Source: CALLPQ01 sp039819545 (lineage in GTDB: Bacteria; Pseudomonadota; Alphaproteobacteria; Caulobacterales; Parvularculaceae). Taken from it: DNA of 64,000 nucleotides. Every line of letters starts with the position of its first letter. Positions within the stretch are counted from its first letter, which is position 1. Of the stretch, positions 43,765 through 51,701 are shown piece by piece. The notes under the pieces are model-generated. The model did no database searches and was not told the origin of the DNA. It worked only from the letters and a program-made list of their open reading frames with translations. A program made the position numbers and the translations under genes. The DNA is taken from positions 40,192 to 104,191 of the forward strand of contig JBCBRS010000012.1 in the NCBI GenBank assembly GCA_039819545.1, in the 5' to 3' direction.

Positions 43765-43927
43765 TGCAAAAACGTCCCTGTTCGGAGGAGTATTCATCAC
43801 AGCGTCGTTTACGCAAAATGAAACTATGGAGAGATAGCTCTGCCGACCAACCCTCACCATGGTGTAAGGGTGACCCGCCACGGTTTGAAAAGCCATTACG
43901 AAAGACCGTAAATTTTTTTGAAACACG

Positions 43928-44004
43928 CAGCCGGTACCCGCGAAACGGCAGGTACGCTAGCGGCTGGTTTCCCGAAAAACGGGTGAGGGGCCGCTAGGCT
44001 TTTT
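43928..44004 (+). promoter_or_regulatory. Attenuator-like leader before argB
   Basis: A terminator-type hairpin, CTAGCGGC (43957-43964) with GCCGCTAG (43990-43997) and inner CCCG/CGGG, is followed by GCTTTTT to 44004, 47 bp before the argB start. Overlapping its 5' arm is an alternative stem, CAGCCG (43928-43933) with CGGCTG (43961-43966) plus inner GTACC/GGTAC. The two structures exclude each other, the usual antiterminator/terminator design. An open frame ending at 43997 is rich in arginine codons in its last 25 codons, but its placement does not fit classical ribosome-stalling attenuation. It could instead be the end of a small RNA. Confidence 0.5.
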
Positions 44005-44051
44005 GTGGGGGCTGGTGTAAGTCCCCCTTACCTGATTTTAAGCTTGGTCCC

Positions 44052-45380
44052 ATGGCGCAACACTCGACCCGCGAAACCATTGTTCAATTGCTGTCAAACA
44101 TGTCTGACGGCAAAGAAATTCGTGCCTATTTGAACCGGTTTTCCAGCGTTCAGCAGACCCGGTTTGCTGTGATCAAAATCGGCGGGTCGATCCTGCGCGA
44201 TGAGCTGACGCAAACGGCGTCGGCGCTTGCCTTTCTCCACACGGTTGGATTAACGCCGATTGTTCTTCACGGTGGCGGCCCTCAGCTTGATGAGCGTCTG
44301 GCTGCCGAGGGCGTTGAAACGCCGAAGATCGATGGCCTGCGCGTGACGAGCCCGGCGGCGCTCGATGTGGCGCGGGAGGTGTTCATCACGGAAAATCTTC
44401 GGCTCGTGGAGGCGGTGCGCGCGCAAGGTGTTGATGCGCACTCGGTCAGCGCCGGGGTCCTGGAGGCAGAGGCCCTTGACGTCGACACGTTCGGTCTTGT
44501 GGGCCGGCCAACGGGCGTGCAACTTGCACCGCTTGAGTCTGTTGTGCGCTCGGGCGCCATTCCTATCCTGACCTGTCTTGGTATGGCGCGCGGTGGTCAG
44601 CTTCTCAACATCAATGGCGATAGCGCGACGCGCGCCCTTGTCCATGCGCTCCGTCCCCTGAAGATTATTTTTCTTTCAGGCACAGGCGGGCTGCTAAAGC
44701 CTGACGGCGCGCCGTTGCACTCGATCAATCTTGTGTCCGATTATGAGGAGTTGATGGCTGCGCCGTGGGTTCACTCGGGTATGCGGCTGAAGCTTCAAGA
44801 AATTAAAGCCCTGCTTGATGATCTTGATCTGTCGGCGTCGGTGTCGATTACCTCACCCACGGGTCTGGTGCGCGAGCTTTTTACCCATGGCGGCGCGGGC
44901 ACTCTTGTGCGGCGGGGGGAGCGGATTGTGACCCACGACCAGAAAACGGCGCTCGATGCCAAAAAACTCCATACACTGATCGAAGAAGGGTTCCAGCGGG
45001 CATTGAAGCCAGACTGGTTTGCCGGTCTGACTCTTACGCGCGCCTTTGTGTCGGAAAACTACCGCGCTGGCGCCCTGATCACGCAAGTGAACGGGCTCCC
45101 CTATCTTGATAAGTTTGCGGTGATTGAAGACGCGCGCGGGGAGGGGCTTGCCCGGGTTGTCTGGCGCGCCCTCGCGGAGGATTTTCCAACGCTGTTCTGG
45201 CGCTCGCGCACCGAAAATGGTTTCAACGCCTTCTATGCTGATGTGGCGACGGGTTCGGTAAAAATTGGTCCGTGGACGGTCTTCTGGATGGGGGATATCG
45301 ATTTACCGACCCATGCGGATCATCTGGCGCATCTTGCCAGCCTGCCGGAGGCCTTTTTGCCGCAACGGGATGAAAATTGA
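44052..45380 (+). CDS. argB: Acetylglutamate kinase with C-terminal N-acetyltransferase domain
   Basis: The 442-residue product fuses an amino-acid kinase domain (VIKIGGSILRDEL about 40-52; VLHGGGPQLDERL about 74-86; LNINGDSATRALVHAL about 190-205) to a C-terminal domain of about 150 residues (KPDWFAGLTLTRAFVSENYRAGALI; LPYLDKFAVIEDARGEGLARVVWRAL; LFWRSRTENGFNAFYAD), the vertebrate-like NAT (DUF619). In Maricaulis this layout has both N-acetylglutamate synthase and kinase activity, so one protein may catalyse the first two steps of arginine synthesis; Xanthomonas has a similar form. It overlaps argC by one base. Confidence 0.9.
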   Translation: MAQHSTRETIVQLLSNMSDGKEIRAYLNRFSSVQQTRFAVIKIGGSILRDELTQTASALAFLHTVGLTPIVLHGGGPQLDERLAAEGVETPKIDGLRVTSPAALDVAREVFITENLRLVEAVRAQGVDAHSVSAGVLEAEALDVDTFGLVGRPTGVQLAPLESVVRSGAIPILTCLGMARGGQLLNINGDSATRALVHALRPLKIIFLSGTGGLLKPDGAPLHSINLVSDYEELMAAPWVHSGMRLKLQEIKALLDDLDLSASVSITSPTGLVRELFTHGGAGTLVRRGERIVTHDQKTALDAKKLHTLIEEGFQRALKPDWFAGLTLTRAFVSENYRAGALITQVNGLPYLDKFAVIEDARGEGLARVVWRALAEDFPTLFWRSRTENGFNAFYADVATGSVKIGPWTVFWMGDIDLPTHADHLAHLASLPEAFLPQRDEN

Positions 45381-46405
45381 TGGTCGCCCGGTCAAAAGAA
45401 ACGCCGTCGCGCCGGTTTTCCATCGGTGTTGTGGGCGCGCGCGGGTTCACCGGCAAGATATTGCTGGGCTTGATCGCCAATCACCCGGCGCTTGACCTTG
45501 TTTTTGCGGCCTCGCGCGGTCTTGCCGGCACGCTTGTCTCGGCGGTGGCCCCGCACGTAGCCGGGACGTTGCGGTTTGAGGCGATGGACGAGCATGCGGC
45601 GGCGGCCCGCCCGGTTGATGCGGTCATCCTTGCCACACCCGACGGGGCGGCATCAATGTATAGCGCGGCAATTGCGAAGTCCGCTCCGGAAACTGTCATC
45701 ATTGATCTGTCAGCGGACCATCGGTTTGACGACGACTGGGAATATGGCTTGCCGGAACTGCGCCGGTTGAAGGGTGAGGGCACGCGGTTGCGCGGGGCGC
45801 GGCGTATCGCCAATCCCGGCTGCTATGCAACGGCGATGCAGCTTGCCATTGCGCCGCTGCTGGAAAGGCTTGCGGGTACGCCCTCGGTCTTTGGCGTGTC
45901 GGGCTATTCCGGCGCGGGCACAACGCCGAATAAACGAAACGATCCCGCCATATTACGCGATAATCTGTTGCCCTACGGATTAACGGGGCACAAGCATGAG
46001 CGCGAAGCAACACGCCATCTTGGCCGGTCGGTGCGGTTTTCACCCCATGTCCATCCGGCTTATCGCGGGTTGCTGACGACCGTCCATGTACCGCTAAAAG
46101 CCCCCACAGAAAAACAAGACCTGCGCGATATCTTTCATGCCGCCTATGGTCATGAACCGTTGATCACCTTGCAGGATGAAGCGCCAAACCTTCGTGATGG
46201 CAGTGGGCATGCCGGCGTCATCATTGGCGGGTTTGAAACGTCCTATGATAATCCGTACGCTGTGCTTGTGGCAGCGGAAGATAATCTATTGAAGGGTGCG
46301 GCGGTCCAGGCCATGCAAAATCTCAATCTTGCCCTTGACCTTGACGAGTTTGGCGGCCTTGACGAGCTTAGCGGGCGTTCAACCGGCAACGCTTTCATAG
46401 AGTGA
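45380..46405 (+). CDS. argC: N-acetyl-gamma-glutamyl-phosphate reductase
   Basis: ArgC reduces N-acetylglutamyl-phosphate to the semialdehyde with NADPH, step three of arginine synthesis. The 341-residue product has VVGARGFTGKILLGLIANHP (Rossmann; about 17-36), VILATPDGAASM, DLSADHRFDD (about 113-122), ARRIANPGCYATAMQLAI (catalytic Cys; about 141-158), VSGYSGAGTTPNK (about 173-185) and FSPHVHPAYRGLLTT (about 216-230). ATG 45380 overlaps the argB TGA by one base, so translation is coupled. Its 3' end overlaps the convergent serine hydrolase by 27 bp. Confidence 0.94.
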   Translation: MVARSKETPSRRFSIGVVGARGFTGKILLGLIANHPALDLVFAASRGLAGTLVSAVAPHVAGTLRFEAMDEHAAAARPVDAVILATPDGAASMYSAAIAKSAPETVIIDLSADHRFDDDWEYGLPELRRLKGEGTRLRGARRIANPGCYATAMQLAIAPLLERLAGTPSVFGVSGYSGAGTTPNKRNDPAILRDNLLPYGLTGHKHEREATRHLGRSVRFSPHVHPAYRGLLTTVHVPLKAPTEKQDLRDIFHAAYGHEPLITLQDEAPNLRDGSGHAGVIIGGFETSYDNPYAVLVAAEDNLLKGAAVQAMQNLNLALDLDEFGGLDELSGRSTGNAFIE

Positions 46406-47785
46406 GGCGATGGTGGGCGCGACCCGCGCCAGCGGATCAGGCGTACGGGTCAGGCCGAGGCGGACAATGACCATCTTTTTGTCCGGAATCATGATTACAT
46501 ATTGCCCATCATGGCCGGAGAAGAAATAGGCTTCCTCCGGAAGACCAGGGAAGAACCGTTTGCGTTTTGCCCCGGTGGCGGGATCAGGCTTGCCCTCGCG
46601 GTTAAGCCAGAAATGAGCACCGTACTGATGATCAGACTGCGCGGTGGGTGTGGCCACATAGTCCGTCCATCCGGCGGGGAGCAACCGCGTGCCCTGCCAC
46701 GTGCCGTCATTGAGATAGAGCTGGCCAAGCCGTGCCCAGGACCGCGCTGAGGTATAGAGATAAGATGAGCCGATAAAATTACCGACCGCGTCACGCTCCA
46801 TGGTGGCATCGGTAATGCCAAGGGGCTTGAAAAGCACATCGTTGGCATAGCCCGTAAGTGTCCGGTTCGTTGCCGCAAGACGCGCACCCAGCGCCATGGC
46901 GAGGATATTGGTGGTGCCGCTAGAATAGGCCCAATGACTGTCAGCGGGGTGCGCCGGCGGGGATGCTGCCGCAACGCTCCCGGCGTTGGCCGCAGAGAAT
47001 AACATTCTGTTCACGTCTGATTTAGCTGCGGCATAATTCTCGTCAAACTCAAGGCCACTTTGCATATGGAGGAGATGGTTCCAGGTCAGCGCCCGCCGAT
47101 CATCCTGTTGCCACTGGGCAAGGCCGATGGGTTGGTCAAGGCTTAACAGCCCGTCGCGCACCGCCGCGCCGATAAGGGTTGCTGTGACACCTTTTGCCAT
47201 GGACCAGCTCAGAAACGGTGTTGTTTCGTCAAAACCTTCTGCATACCACTCACCCACCAGTTTACCGTCCACCGCAACCAGCAAGGCACGATGCCCCGCG
47301 CTCTCGTCTGCAGCAGCGTCGGTGAAGGTGCTTTCCATACGCTGATAATTGACATCCGGGTGGGGCTCGTCTGCCAGGGCTGTCTGCCAAAGGGCGGGTT
47401 GGCCAGTTGTCGGAACACCGAATTGGTAGCCGACAACTGCGATTTTGGTGTCATCATTTGTAGGCAGAACAGTACACCCTGAGCCCGCTTGATGGATCGC
47501 CGTCGCGCGGCCCAAGCCAAAAAGCGAGGCTGTGACGATGTCAGCCTTATAATCAATGCGAGTGCCGACGGCCGTGAGGATTGGATGGATGTCATTGAAG
47601 TCATCGGCAAGAACCACGTCTGCGTCGCGGCCCGCCACAAAAACCTCCGAGCACAGAATTTTCGCCTTATAAGCCGAGACGGTGCGGGCGGTACCGCTTT
47701 GCAAGAGGTAAAGCGCAAGTCCCAAAACAATGAGGACAGGGACTACCCCGGCAGCGATCAGGCCCGTGCGCCGTGTTGAGGTCAT
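46379..47785 (-). CDS. Serine hydrolase of the class C beta-lactamase family
   Basis: The 468-residue product has an N-terminal membrane anchor or uncleaved signal (TGLIAAGVVPVLIVLGLALYLL). Its beta-lactamase-fold domain contains the nucleophile motif FLSWSMAKGVTATL (S-x-x-K; about 186-199), a YSSGTTNILA Tyr motif (about 287) and a C-terminal HDGQYVIM replacing KTG (about 435). This is the esterase/peptidase-like branch, not a typical antibiotic-resistance enzyme. ATG 47785 with GAAAGAAGG upstream; the longer frame from 47884 crosses the terminator region. It overlaps argC tail to tail. Confidence 0.85.
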   Translation of the reverse strand: MTSTRRTGLIAAGVVPVLIVLGLALYLLQSGTARTVSAYKAKILCSEVFVAGRDADVVLADDFNDIHPILTAVGTRIDYKADIVTASLFGLGRATAIHQAGSGCTVLPTNDDTKIAVVGYQFGVPTTGQPALWQTALADEPHPDVNYQRMESTFTDAAADESAGHRALLVAVDGKLVGEWYAEGFDETTPFLSWSMAKGVTATLIGAAVRDGLLSLDQPIGLAQWQQDDRRALTWNHLLHMQSGLEFDENYAAAKSDVNRMLFSAANAGSVAAASPPAHPADSHWAYSSGTTNILAMALGARLAATNRTLTGYANDVLFKPLGITDATMERDAVGNFIGSSYLYTSARSWARLGQLYLNDGTWQGTRLLPAGWTDYVATPTAQSDHQYGAHFWLNREGKPDPATGAKRKRFFPGLPEEAYFFSGHDGQYVIMIPDKKMVIVRLGLTRTPDPLARVAPTIASLYESVAG

Positions 47786-47886
47786 GATTTGCCTTCTTTC
47801 CTCGTCTTTTCCTTTTTTGTGAAGGGAACCGATTGCAAAGGTCGTGGCAAGACCGTAGCGCACGCGAAACGGCCGCCCAAACAAAC

Positions 47887-47916
47887 AAACCCCGGCCTTT
47901 CTGACCGGGGTTTTGT
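47887..47916 (-). terminator. Intrinsic terminator of the sigma/ChrR operon
   Basis: A 9-bp stem AAACCCCGG (47887-47895) / CCGGGGTTT (47905-47913), loop of 9, with T-rich sequence on the minus strand beyond it, lies about 25 bp after the ChrR stop. It can act in both directions and insulates the serine hydrolase gene. Confidence 0.82.
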
Positions 47917-47940
47917 CAAATCATAGAGTTGAGAGGCGGG

Positions 47941-48606
47941 TTATAGCCCCACAAAGGGCTGGATCACTTTGCCCACCATATCCTTGAACACTAACGGTGC
48001 TGATGTTGCGATCAGACAAATACAGGGGTCATCGCCAAAAGCCTCCGGGCTATGGGTGTGCGACCCATCAAGATCGGCAAGATCGCCCGCGCCATATTCG
48101 CCGGTCTGATCGCGATAGGCCCCGCGCAGGATCATGGTCAGCTCCTGTGCCCCATGGGAATGGGTGGGAATTTTGGTGCCCGGGTTAATCCGCAACAGCC
48201 GCAATGTGTTGCGACGATACCCTTCGGCTTCGATAATGCTTTGGGACACGCCAGGGGCAACGGGCCGCCATTTGGCCGCATCTAACCCACCGGGCAGATA
48301 GGCGCTCAGTGGCAAAGCCACTTCCGGACGCAGATCATTGTCCGGCTGGGTTGAGGCGCTGCGGGCCATGGGCTCTGTATGCTCCGCAATTTTCCAGAAA
48401 GTCGTCAACGCACTGTCAGCCATGGCAACCGGATCAGCCTCTTCCAGGCATACACCGCCCACTGCCTCCAGATCGCGCACGATTTCACGGCACTCCTTGC
48501 ACAGCCGCAAATGGGTCGCGATGACCACATTGCGTGCTTCGTCCATCTGACCGGCCGCATATTCAGCCAGCGTATCGATCGACGCATGATGCTTGATCAT
48601 ACTCAT
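47941..48606 (-). CDS. chrR: ChrR-family anti-sigma factor
   Basis: ChrR holds its ECF sigma factor inactive and releases it in response to singlet oxygen or related stress. The 221-residue product has the zinc-binding anti-sigma domain, H-x25-H-x3-C-x2-C (HHASIDTLAEYAAGQM; ATHLRLCKECREI, about 28-40), and a C-terminal cupin (KIPTHSHGAQELTMILRGAYRDQTGEYGAGDLADLDGSHTHSPEA, about 143-187) whose His ligands are present. ATG 48606 overlaps the sigma-factor stop. Both signal-sensing domains known from Rhodobacter ChrR are intact. Confidence 0.92.
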   Translation of the reverse strand: MSMIKHHASIDTLAEYAAGQMDEARNVVIATHLRLCKECREIVRDLEAVGGVCLEEADPVAMADSALTTFWKIAEHTEPMARSASTQPDNDLRPEVALPLSAYLPGGLDAAKWRPVAPGVSQSIIEAEGYRRNTLRLLRINPGTKIPTHSHGAQELTMILRGAYRDQTGEYGAGDLADLDGSHTHSPEAFGDDPCICLIATSAPLVFKDMVGKVIQPFVGL

Positions 48607-49268
48607 TCAAGCTCACCCAGTTCCTTCCTGATCTTGTCAAACGCCAAACGAAGCCTGCTTTTTACGGTTCCCAGAGGGAGATCCAATCGTTGGGCGATGA
48701 CCGAGTGTGGTTCATCTTCAAAGAAAAATAATTTCACCACATCTTGCTGTGCATCGGGTAAGATGTGGAGTGCGTCACGTATACGCGCGTCACGTTCGGC
48801 ACGTTCAGTCAGTTCATCCGCCTGCGGTTCCTCCGCCGGCTTGAGGCCCGGATCGTCGGGGTCAAGCTGCGGTCTCGCCTGCTTACGGATTGCATCTATC
48901 CGCAGATTACGGGCGATCGTGAAAATCCAAGTGGAAGCCGTTGCTTTTGACGGATCGAACAGGTGTGCCTTGCGCCAAACCTTGAGCAAGGTTTCCTGGG
49001 CGATGTCTTCAGCCTGCTCAGCGGGGACGCGCGCGCGCATCATGTAGCCCTTCACGCGGGGGCCAAAATACGCAAACACCTCTCCGAAGGCCTTTTTGCT
49101 TCGGGTTTGCGCGACGTCCACCAAAAGGGAGTTCATATATTGGCGTTCTGAAAGGGTCTTCTCGGATGCTTTCGAAGAAGCACCCGTCTCGCGCGATTTT
49201 GACATCGGCGCCATGATTGGCCTGACCTTTGAGGCAACAGCCTCGGTTGTCTGCAGCGCAAGTTGCAT
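48603..49268 (-). CDS. rpoE: ECF sigma factor (RpoE of the ChrR-controlled ECF11 group)
   Basis: The 221-residue product has sigma region 2 (FGEVFAYFGPRVKGYMMRARVPAEQAEDIAQETLLKVWRK, about 62-101; STWIFTIARNLRIDAIRKQ, about 114-132) and region 4 (LHILPDAQQDVVKLFFFEDEPHSVIAQRLDLPLGTVKSRLRLAFDKIRKEL, about 165-215). Position next to chrR identifies the group, known for the photo-oxidative (singlet oxygen) response. ATG 49268 has GAGGT 6-7 bases upstream. Roughly 45 residues before region 2 are poorly conserved. A candidate autoregulatory ECF promoter lies upstream. Confidence 0.92.
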   Translation of the reverse strand: MQLALQTTEAVASKVRPIMAPMSKSRETGASSKASEKTLSERQYMNSLLVDVAQTRSKKAFGEVFAYFGPRVKGYMMRARVPAEQAEDIAQETLLKVWRKAHLFDPSKATASTWIFTIARNLRIDAIRKQARPQLDPDDPGLKPAEEPQADELTERAERDARIRDALHILPDAQQDVVKLFFFEDEPHSVIAQRLDLPLGTVKSRLRLAFDKIRKELGELE

Positions 49269-49294
49269 CGGTGACCTCTTGATTTCAGCTACAG

Positions 49295-49325
49295 AAATTA
49301 CGGGAAGGGTTGGGTCACCGGATCA
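49295..49325 (-). promoter_or_regulatory. Predicted ECF promoter of rpoE-chrR
   Basis: On the minus strand TGATCC (49325-49320) is followed after 19 bases by TAATTT (49300-49295), 27 bases before the rpoE ATG. It resembles the TGATCC...TAA promoters reported for this sigma group in Rhodobacter, implying autoregulation. The -10 is an imperfect match. Confidence 0.6.
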
Positions 49326-49392
49326 TTCCCCTGTAGTGTAGGGGGGTGCGACCGATTTGGCTAATACTCCTGGCCGGAATTCTCGGTATTCC

Positions 49393-49423
49393 TGATCTTT
49401 TCGGGGTGCTGGGCGCGTATCTG
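49393..49423 (+). promoter_or_regulatory. Predicted ECF promoter of the FAD/DUF1365/SDR operon
   Basis: TGATCT (49393-49398) is followed after 19 bases by TATCTG (49418-49423), the same spacing as the rpoE promoter facing the other way. It lies about 87 bp before the oxidoreductase start at 49510. The pair of divergent, similarly built elements suggests one sigma factor drives both operons. Confidence 0.5.
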
Positions 49424-49509
49424 CGACAACGTGGAACACCATGGCCGCTCCCTGTGCCAGAATGAACCGAAGCCGTCGTTACGCTGCCACGCCCACCCAA
49501 GGACCCCTT

Positions 49510-50886
49510 ATGGCCTATGACACCCCGAAATCAGCGTCGAACGCCTCCGGTAACGAGGGGTCTTTGCGGATCGCTGTGGTAGGAGCAGGCATCTCGGGTC
49601 TATCGGCCGCCTGGGCCCTGTCAAAAACGCACGAGGTCACCCTTTTTGAGCAGGATGACCGGCCCGGCGGGCATGCCAACACTGTAGATATCGACATTGA
49701 GCGTAACCGCGTAACCGTCGACACCGGCTTCATCGTTTACAATGAGGCGAATTATCCGAACCTTGTGGCGCTCTTTGCGCATCTGGGTGTGGAAACGGCG
49801 GCGTCGGATATGTCGTTCGGGGCATCCTTGCGCGGCGGGGCATGTGAATATTCCGGTCAAACGCTGGGCTCGGTTTTTGCCACCCGGTCAAATATGATCA
49901 GTCCCCGCTTCTGGCGTATGCTGATTGATGTGACGCGGTTCCACAGGCTGGCCAAACGCGCGCTTGATCGCGGCGTGGAAGAGAGCCTATCTCTGGGAGA
50001 CTTCATCCGTAATCATCGTTTATCAAAGGCGTTTGCCGACGATTTCATCGGCCCGATGGCTGGCGCCATCTGGTCAACGCCGTGTGCTGATGTTCTTGAC
50101 TATCCTGCGCGCTCATTCCTGCAGTTTTATGCCAATCATGGCTTGCTCCAGGTGCTAAACATGCCGCTCTGGCGGACGGTTGCAGGCGGCTCTCGCCACT
50201 ATGTGCAAACTGTCCTTGATGATTTTGACGGCACGCTGCGGCTTCGCACCCCCGTAGCGCGGGTGGAGCCCGCGCAGGGGGGCACGGTTGTGGTCACCAC
50301 CGCCGATGGCACGCGAGAGACCTTCGACCATTGCGTGATTGCCGCCCATGGCGATCAGGCGCGCGCCATGGTCAACAGGCCCGGCACGCCGCGTGATGAT
50401 ATTTTGGCCGCCTTTCGCTACCAGCCAAACCGCGCCGTTCTGCATATGGATGCCTCGGCCATGCCACGCCAGCGGGCGGCCTGGTCAGCCTGGAATGTGA
50501 TTGAAGCCGGTGACGATCTGTGTGTGACGTACTGGATGAACAAGCTGCAACCGCTGGCGACGGACCGCGATGTCTTCGTTACACTTAACCCGCCGCACCC
50601 GCTGAACCCCGTTTTTGGTCAGTGGGATTATGTGCATCCGCTCTATGATCTTGATGTCTACCTGGCTCAGCGCGATATCTGGGCCCATCAGGGTACAGAT
50701 AATATCTGGTTTGCCGGCGCGCATCTTGGTGCTGGCTTCCATGAAGATGGGTTGCAAGCCGGCCTCAAGGTTGCCGAGGCAATCAGCGGTGTTGCCCGCC
50801 CCTGGCAGGTTGAAAACGCGTCGGGCCGGCTCAATCTCGAACGGTTTCGCCCGAGTGATCGCGCCGCAACGCCCGAGGCCGTGTGA
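49510..50886 (+). CDS. FAD-dependent oxidoreductase, amine-oxidase type
   Basis: The 458-residue product has the N-terminal FAD motif RIAVVGAGISGLSAAWALSKTHEVTLFEQDDRPGGHANTVDI (about 20-60), then DTGFIVYNEANYPNLVALF and PMAGAIWSTP near 180, and a C-terminal IWFAGAHLGAGFHEDGLQAGLKVAEAI (about 397-423). This subgroup (predicted NAD/FAD-binding protein, COG2907) usually sits with DUF1365 and cyclopropane-fatty-acid synthase and is linked to oxidative modification of membrane fatty acids. AAGGA 6 bases before ATG 49510 sets the start. It shares GTGTGA with the next gene. Confidence 0.87.
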   Translation: MAYDTPKSASNASGNEGSLRIAVVGAGISGLSAAWALSKTHEVTLFEQDDRPGGHANTVDIDIERNRVTVDTGFIVYNEANYPNLVALFAHLGVETAASDMSFGASLRGGACEYSGQTLGSVFATRSNMISPRFWRMLIDVTRFHRLAKRALDRGVEESLSLGDFIRNHRLSKAFADDFIGPMAGAIWSTPCADVLDYPARSFLQFYANHGLLQVLNMPLWRTVAGGSRHYVQTVLDDFDGTLRLRTPVARVEPAQGGTVVVTTADGTRETFDHCVIAAHGDQARAMVNRPGTPRDDILAAFRYQPNRAVLHMDASAMPRQRAAWSAWNVIEAGDDLCVTYWMNKLQPLATDRDVFVTLNPPHPLNPVFGQWDYVHPLYDLDVYLAQRDIWAHQGTDNIWFAGAHLGAGFHEDGLQAGLKVAEAISGVARPWQVENASGRLNLERFRPSDRAATPEAV

Positions 50887-51689
50887 CAGGTCTTCCCCAA
50901 AGCGGTATCTATTGCGGGACGGTTCGCCATTTCAGGCTCAAACCGAAACGTCATAAACTTGCTTATAAAGTTTACAGCCTACTGATCAATCTGGATGAGT
51001 TGGACGATGCGGCGGCGCGACTTCGGTATTTTTCGCGCGGACGATTTAATCTGTTTTCGTTTTATGACCGAGATTTTGACCGCCGGGATCATGGGCGCAA
51101 CGGTGCGGACTGCCGGGGATGGGTGCGCGAAACCCTCGCCGAAGCGCGATTAGACGATGACGGGCCTGTCTTTGCGCTGTGTTACCCCCGGGTGCTCGGT
51201 TATGCCTTTAATCCTATCACGGTGTTTTATTGTTTTGACCGGGCGCAAAAGCCCATCGCGCTTCTCTATGCTGTGCGCAACACCTTTGGCGGGCGGCACA
51301 GCTATCTGATCCCCGTGGACAGGTCAGCGGCGAGGCAAGAAACCCCAATCGTTCAAGAGACAGATAAGAAATTTCATGTCTCACCCTTCGTGGATATGGA
51401 GATGAAATACCAGTTCAGTCTCTCGATACCGGCGGCGCGTCTTCATCTCGCGATCCAGGTGAACGATGCTGAAGGCCCACTTTTGATGACTAGTTTTGGT
51501 GGTGACTGGCATCCGCTTGACGATCAGACCTTGTGGCGCTGTTTTTGGGGGTATCCACTCCTGACCGCAAAGGTCGTTGCCGGTATCCATTGGGAGGCGG
51601 TAAAGCTCTTGCGAAAAGGATTGCGCTTGCGCGCCGGTGCTCGCGACCCGGTGAACCCGGTGACGATTGTGCGCCCCCCCGTCGGATAA
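50883..51689 (+). CDS. DUF1365 protein
   Basis: The 268-residue product begins SGIYCGTVRHFRLKPKRHKLAYKVYSLLINLDEL (about 6-39), the DUF1365 hallmark, then FALCYPRVLGYAFNPITVFYCFDRAQKPIALLYAVRNTFGGRHSYL and KFHVSPFVDMEMKYQFSLS. The family has no proven activity, but its fixed company with the FAD oxidoreductase under ECF sigma factors suggests a role in membrane lipid modification. GTG 50883 overlaps the upstream TGA. No cyclopropane synthase follows, unlike the commonest arrangement. Confidence 0.9.
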   Translation: MTGLPQSGIYCGTVRHFRLKPKRHKLAYKVYSLLINLDELDDAAARLRYFSRGRFNLFSFYDRDFDRRDHGRNGADCRGWVRETLAEARLDDDGPVFALCYPRVLGYAFNPITVFYCFDRAQKPIALLYAVRNTFGGRHSYLIPVDRSAARQETPIVQETDKKFHVSPFVDMEMKYQFSLSIPAARLHLAIQVNDAEGPLLMTSFGGDWHPLDDQTLWRCFWGYPLLTAKVVAGIHWEAVKLLRKGLRLRAGARDPVNPVTIVRPPVG

Positions 51690-51701
51690 GGAGGTATCAC
51701 T

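Noticed and set aside
46379..47785. Beta-lactamase resistance gene
   Set aside because: It has the SxxK fold but lacks the typical KTG and belongs to the broad serine hydrolase group; no regulator such as AmpR is nearby.
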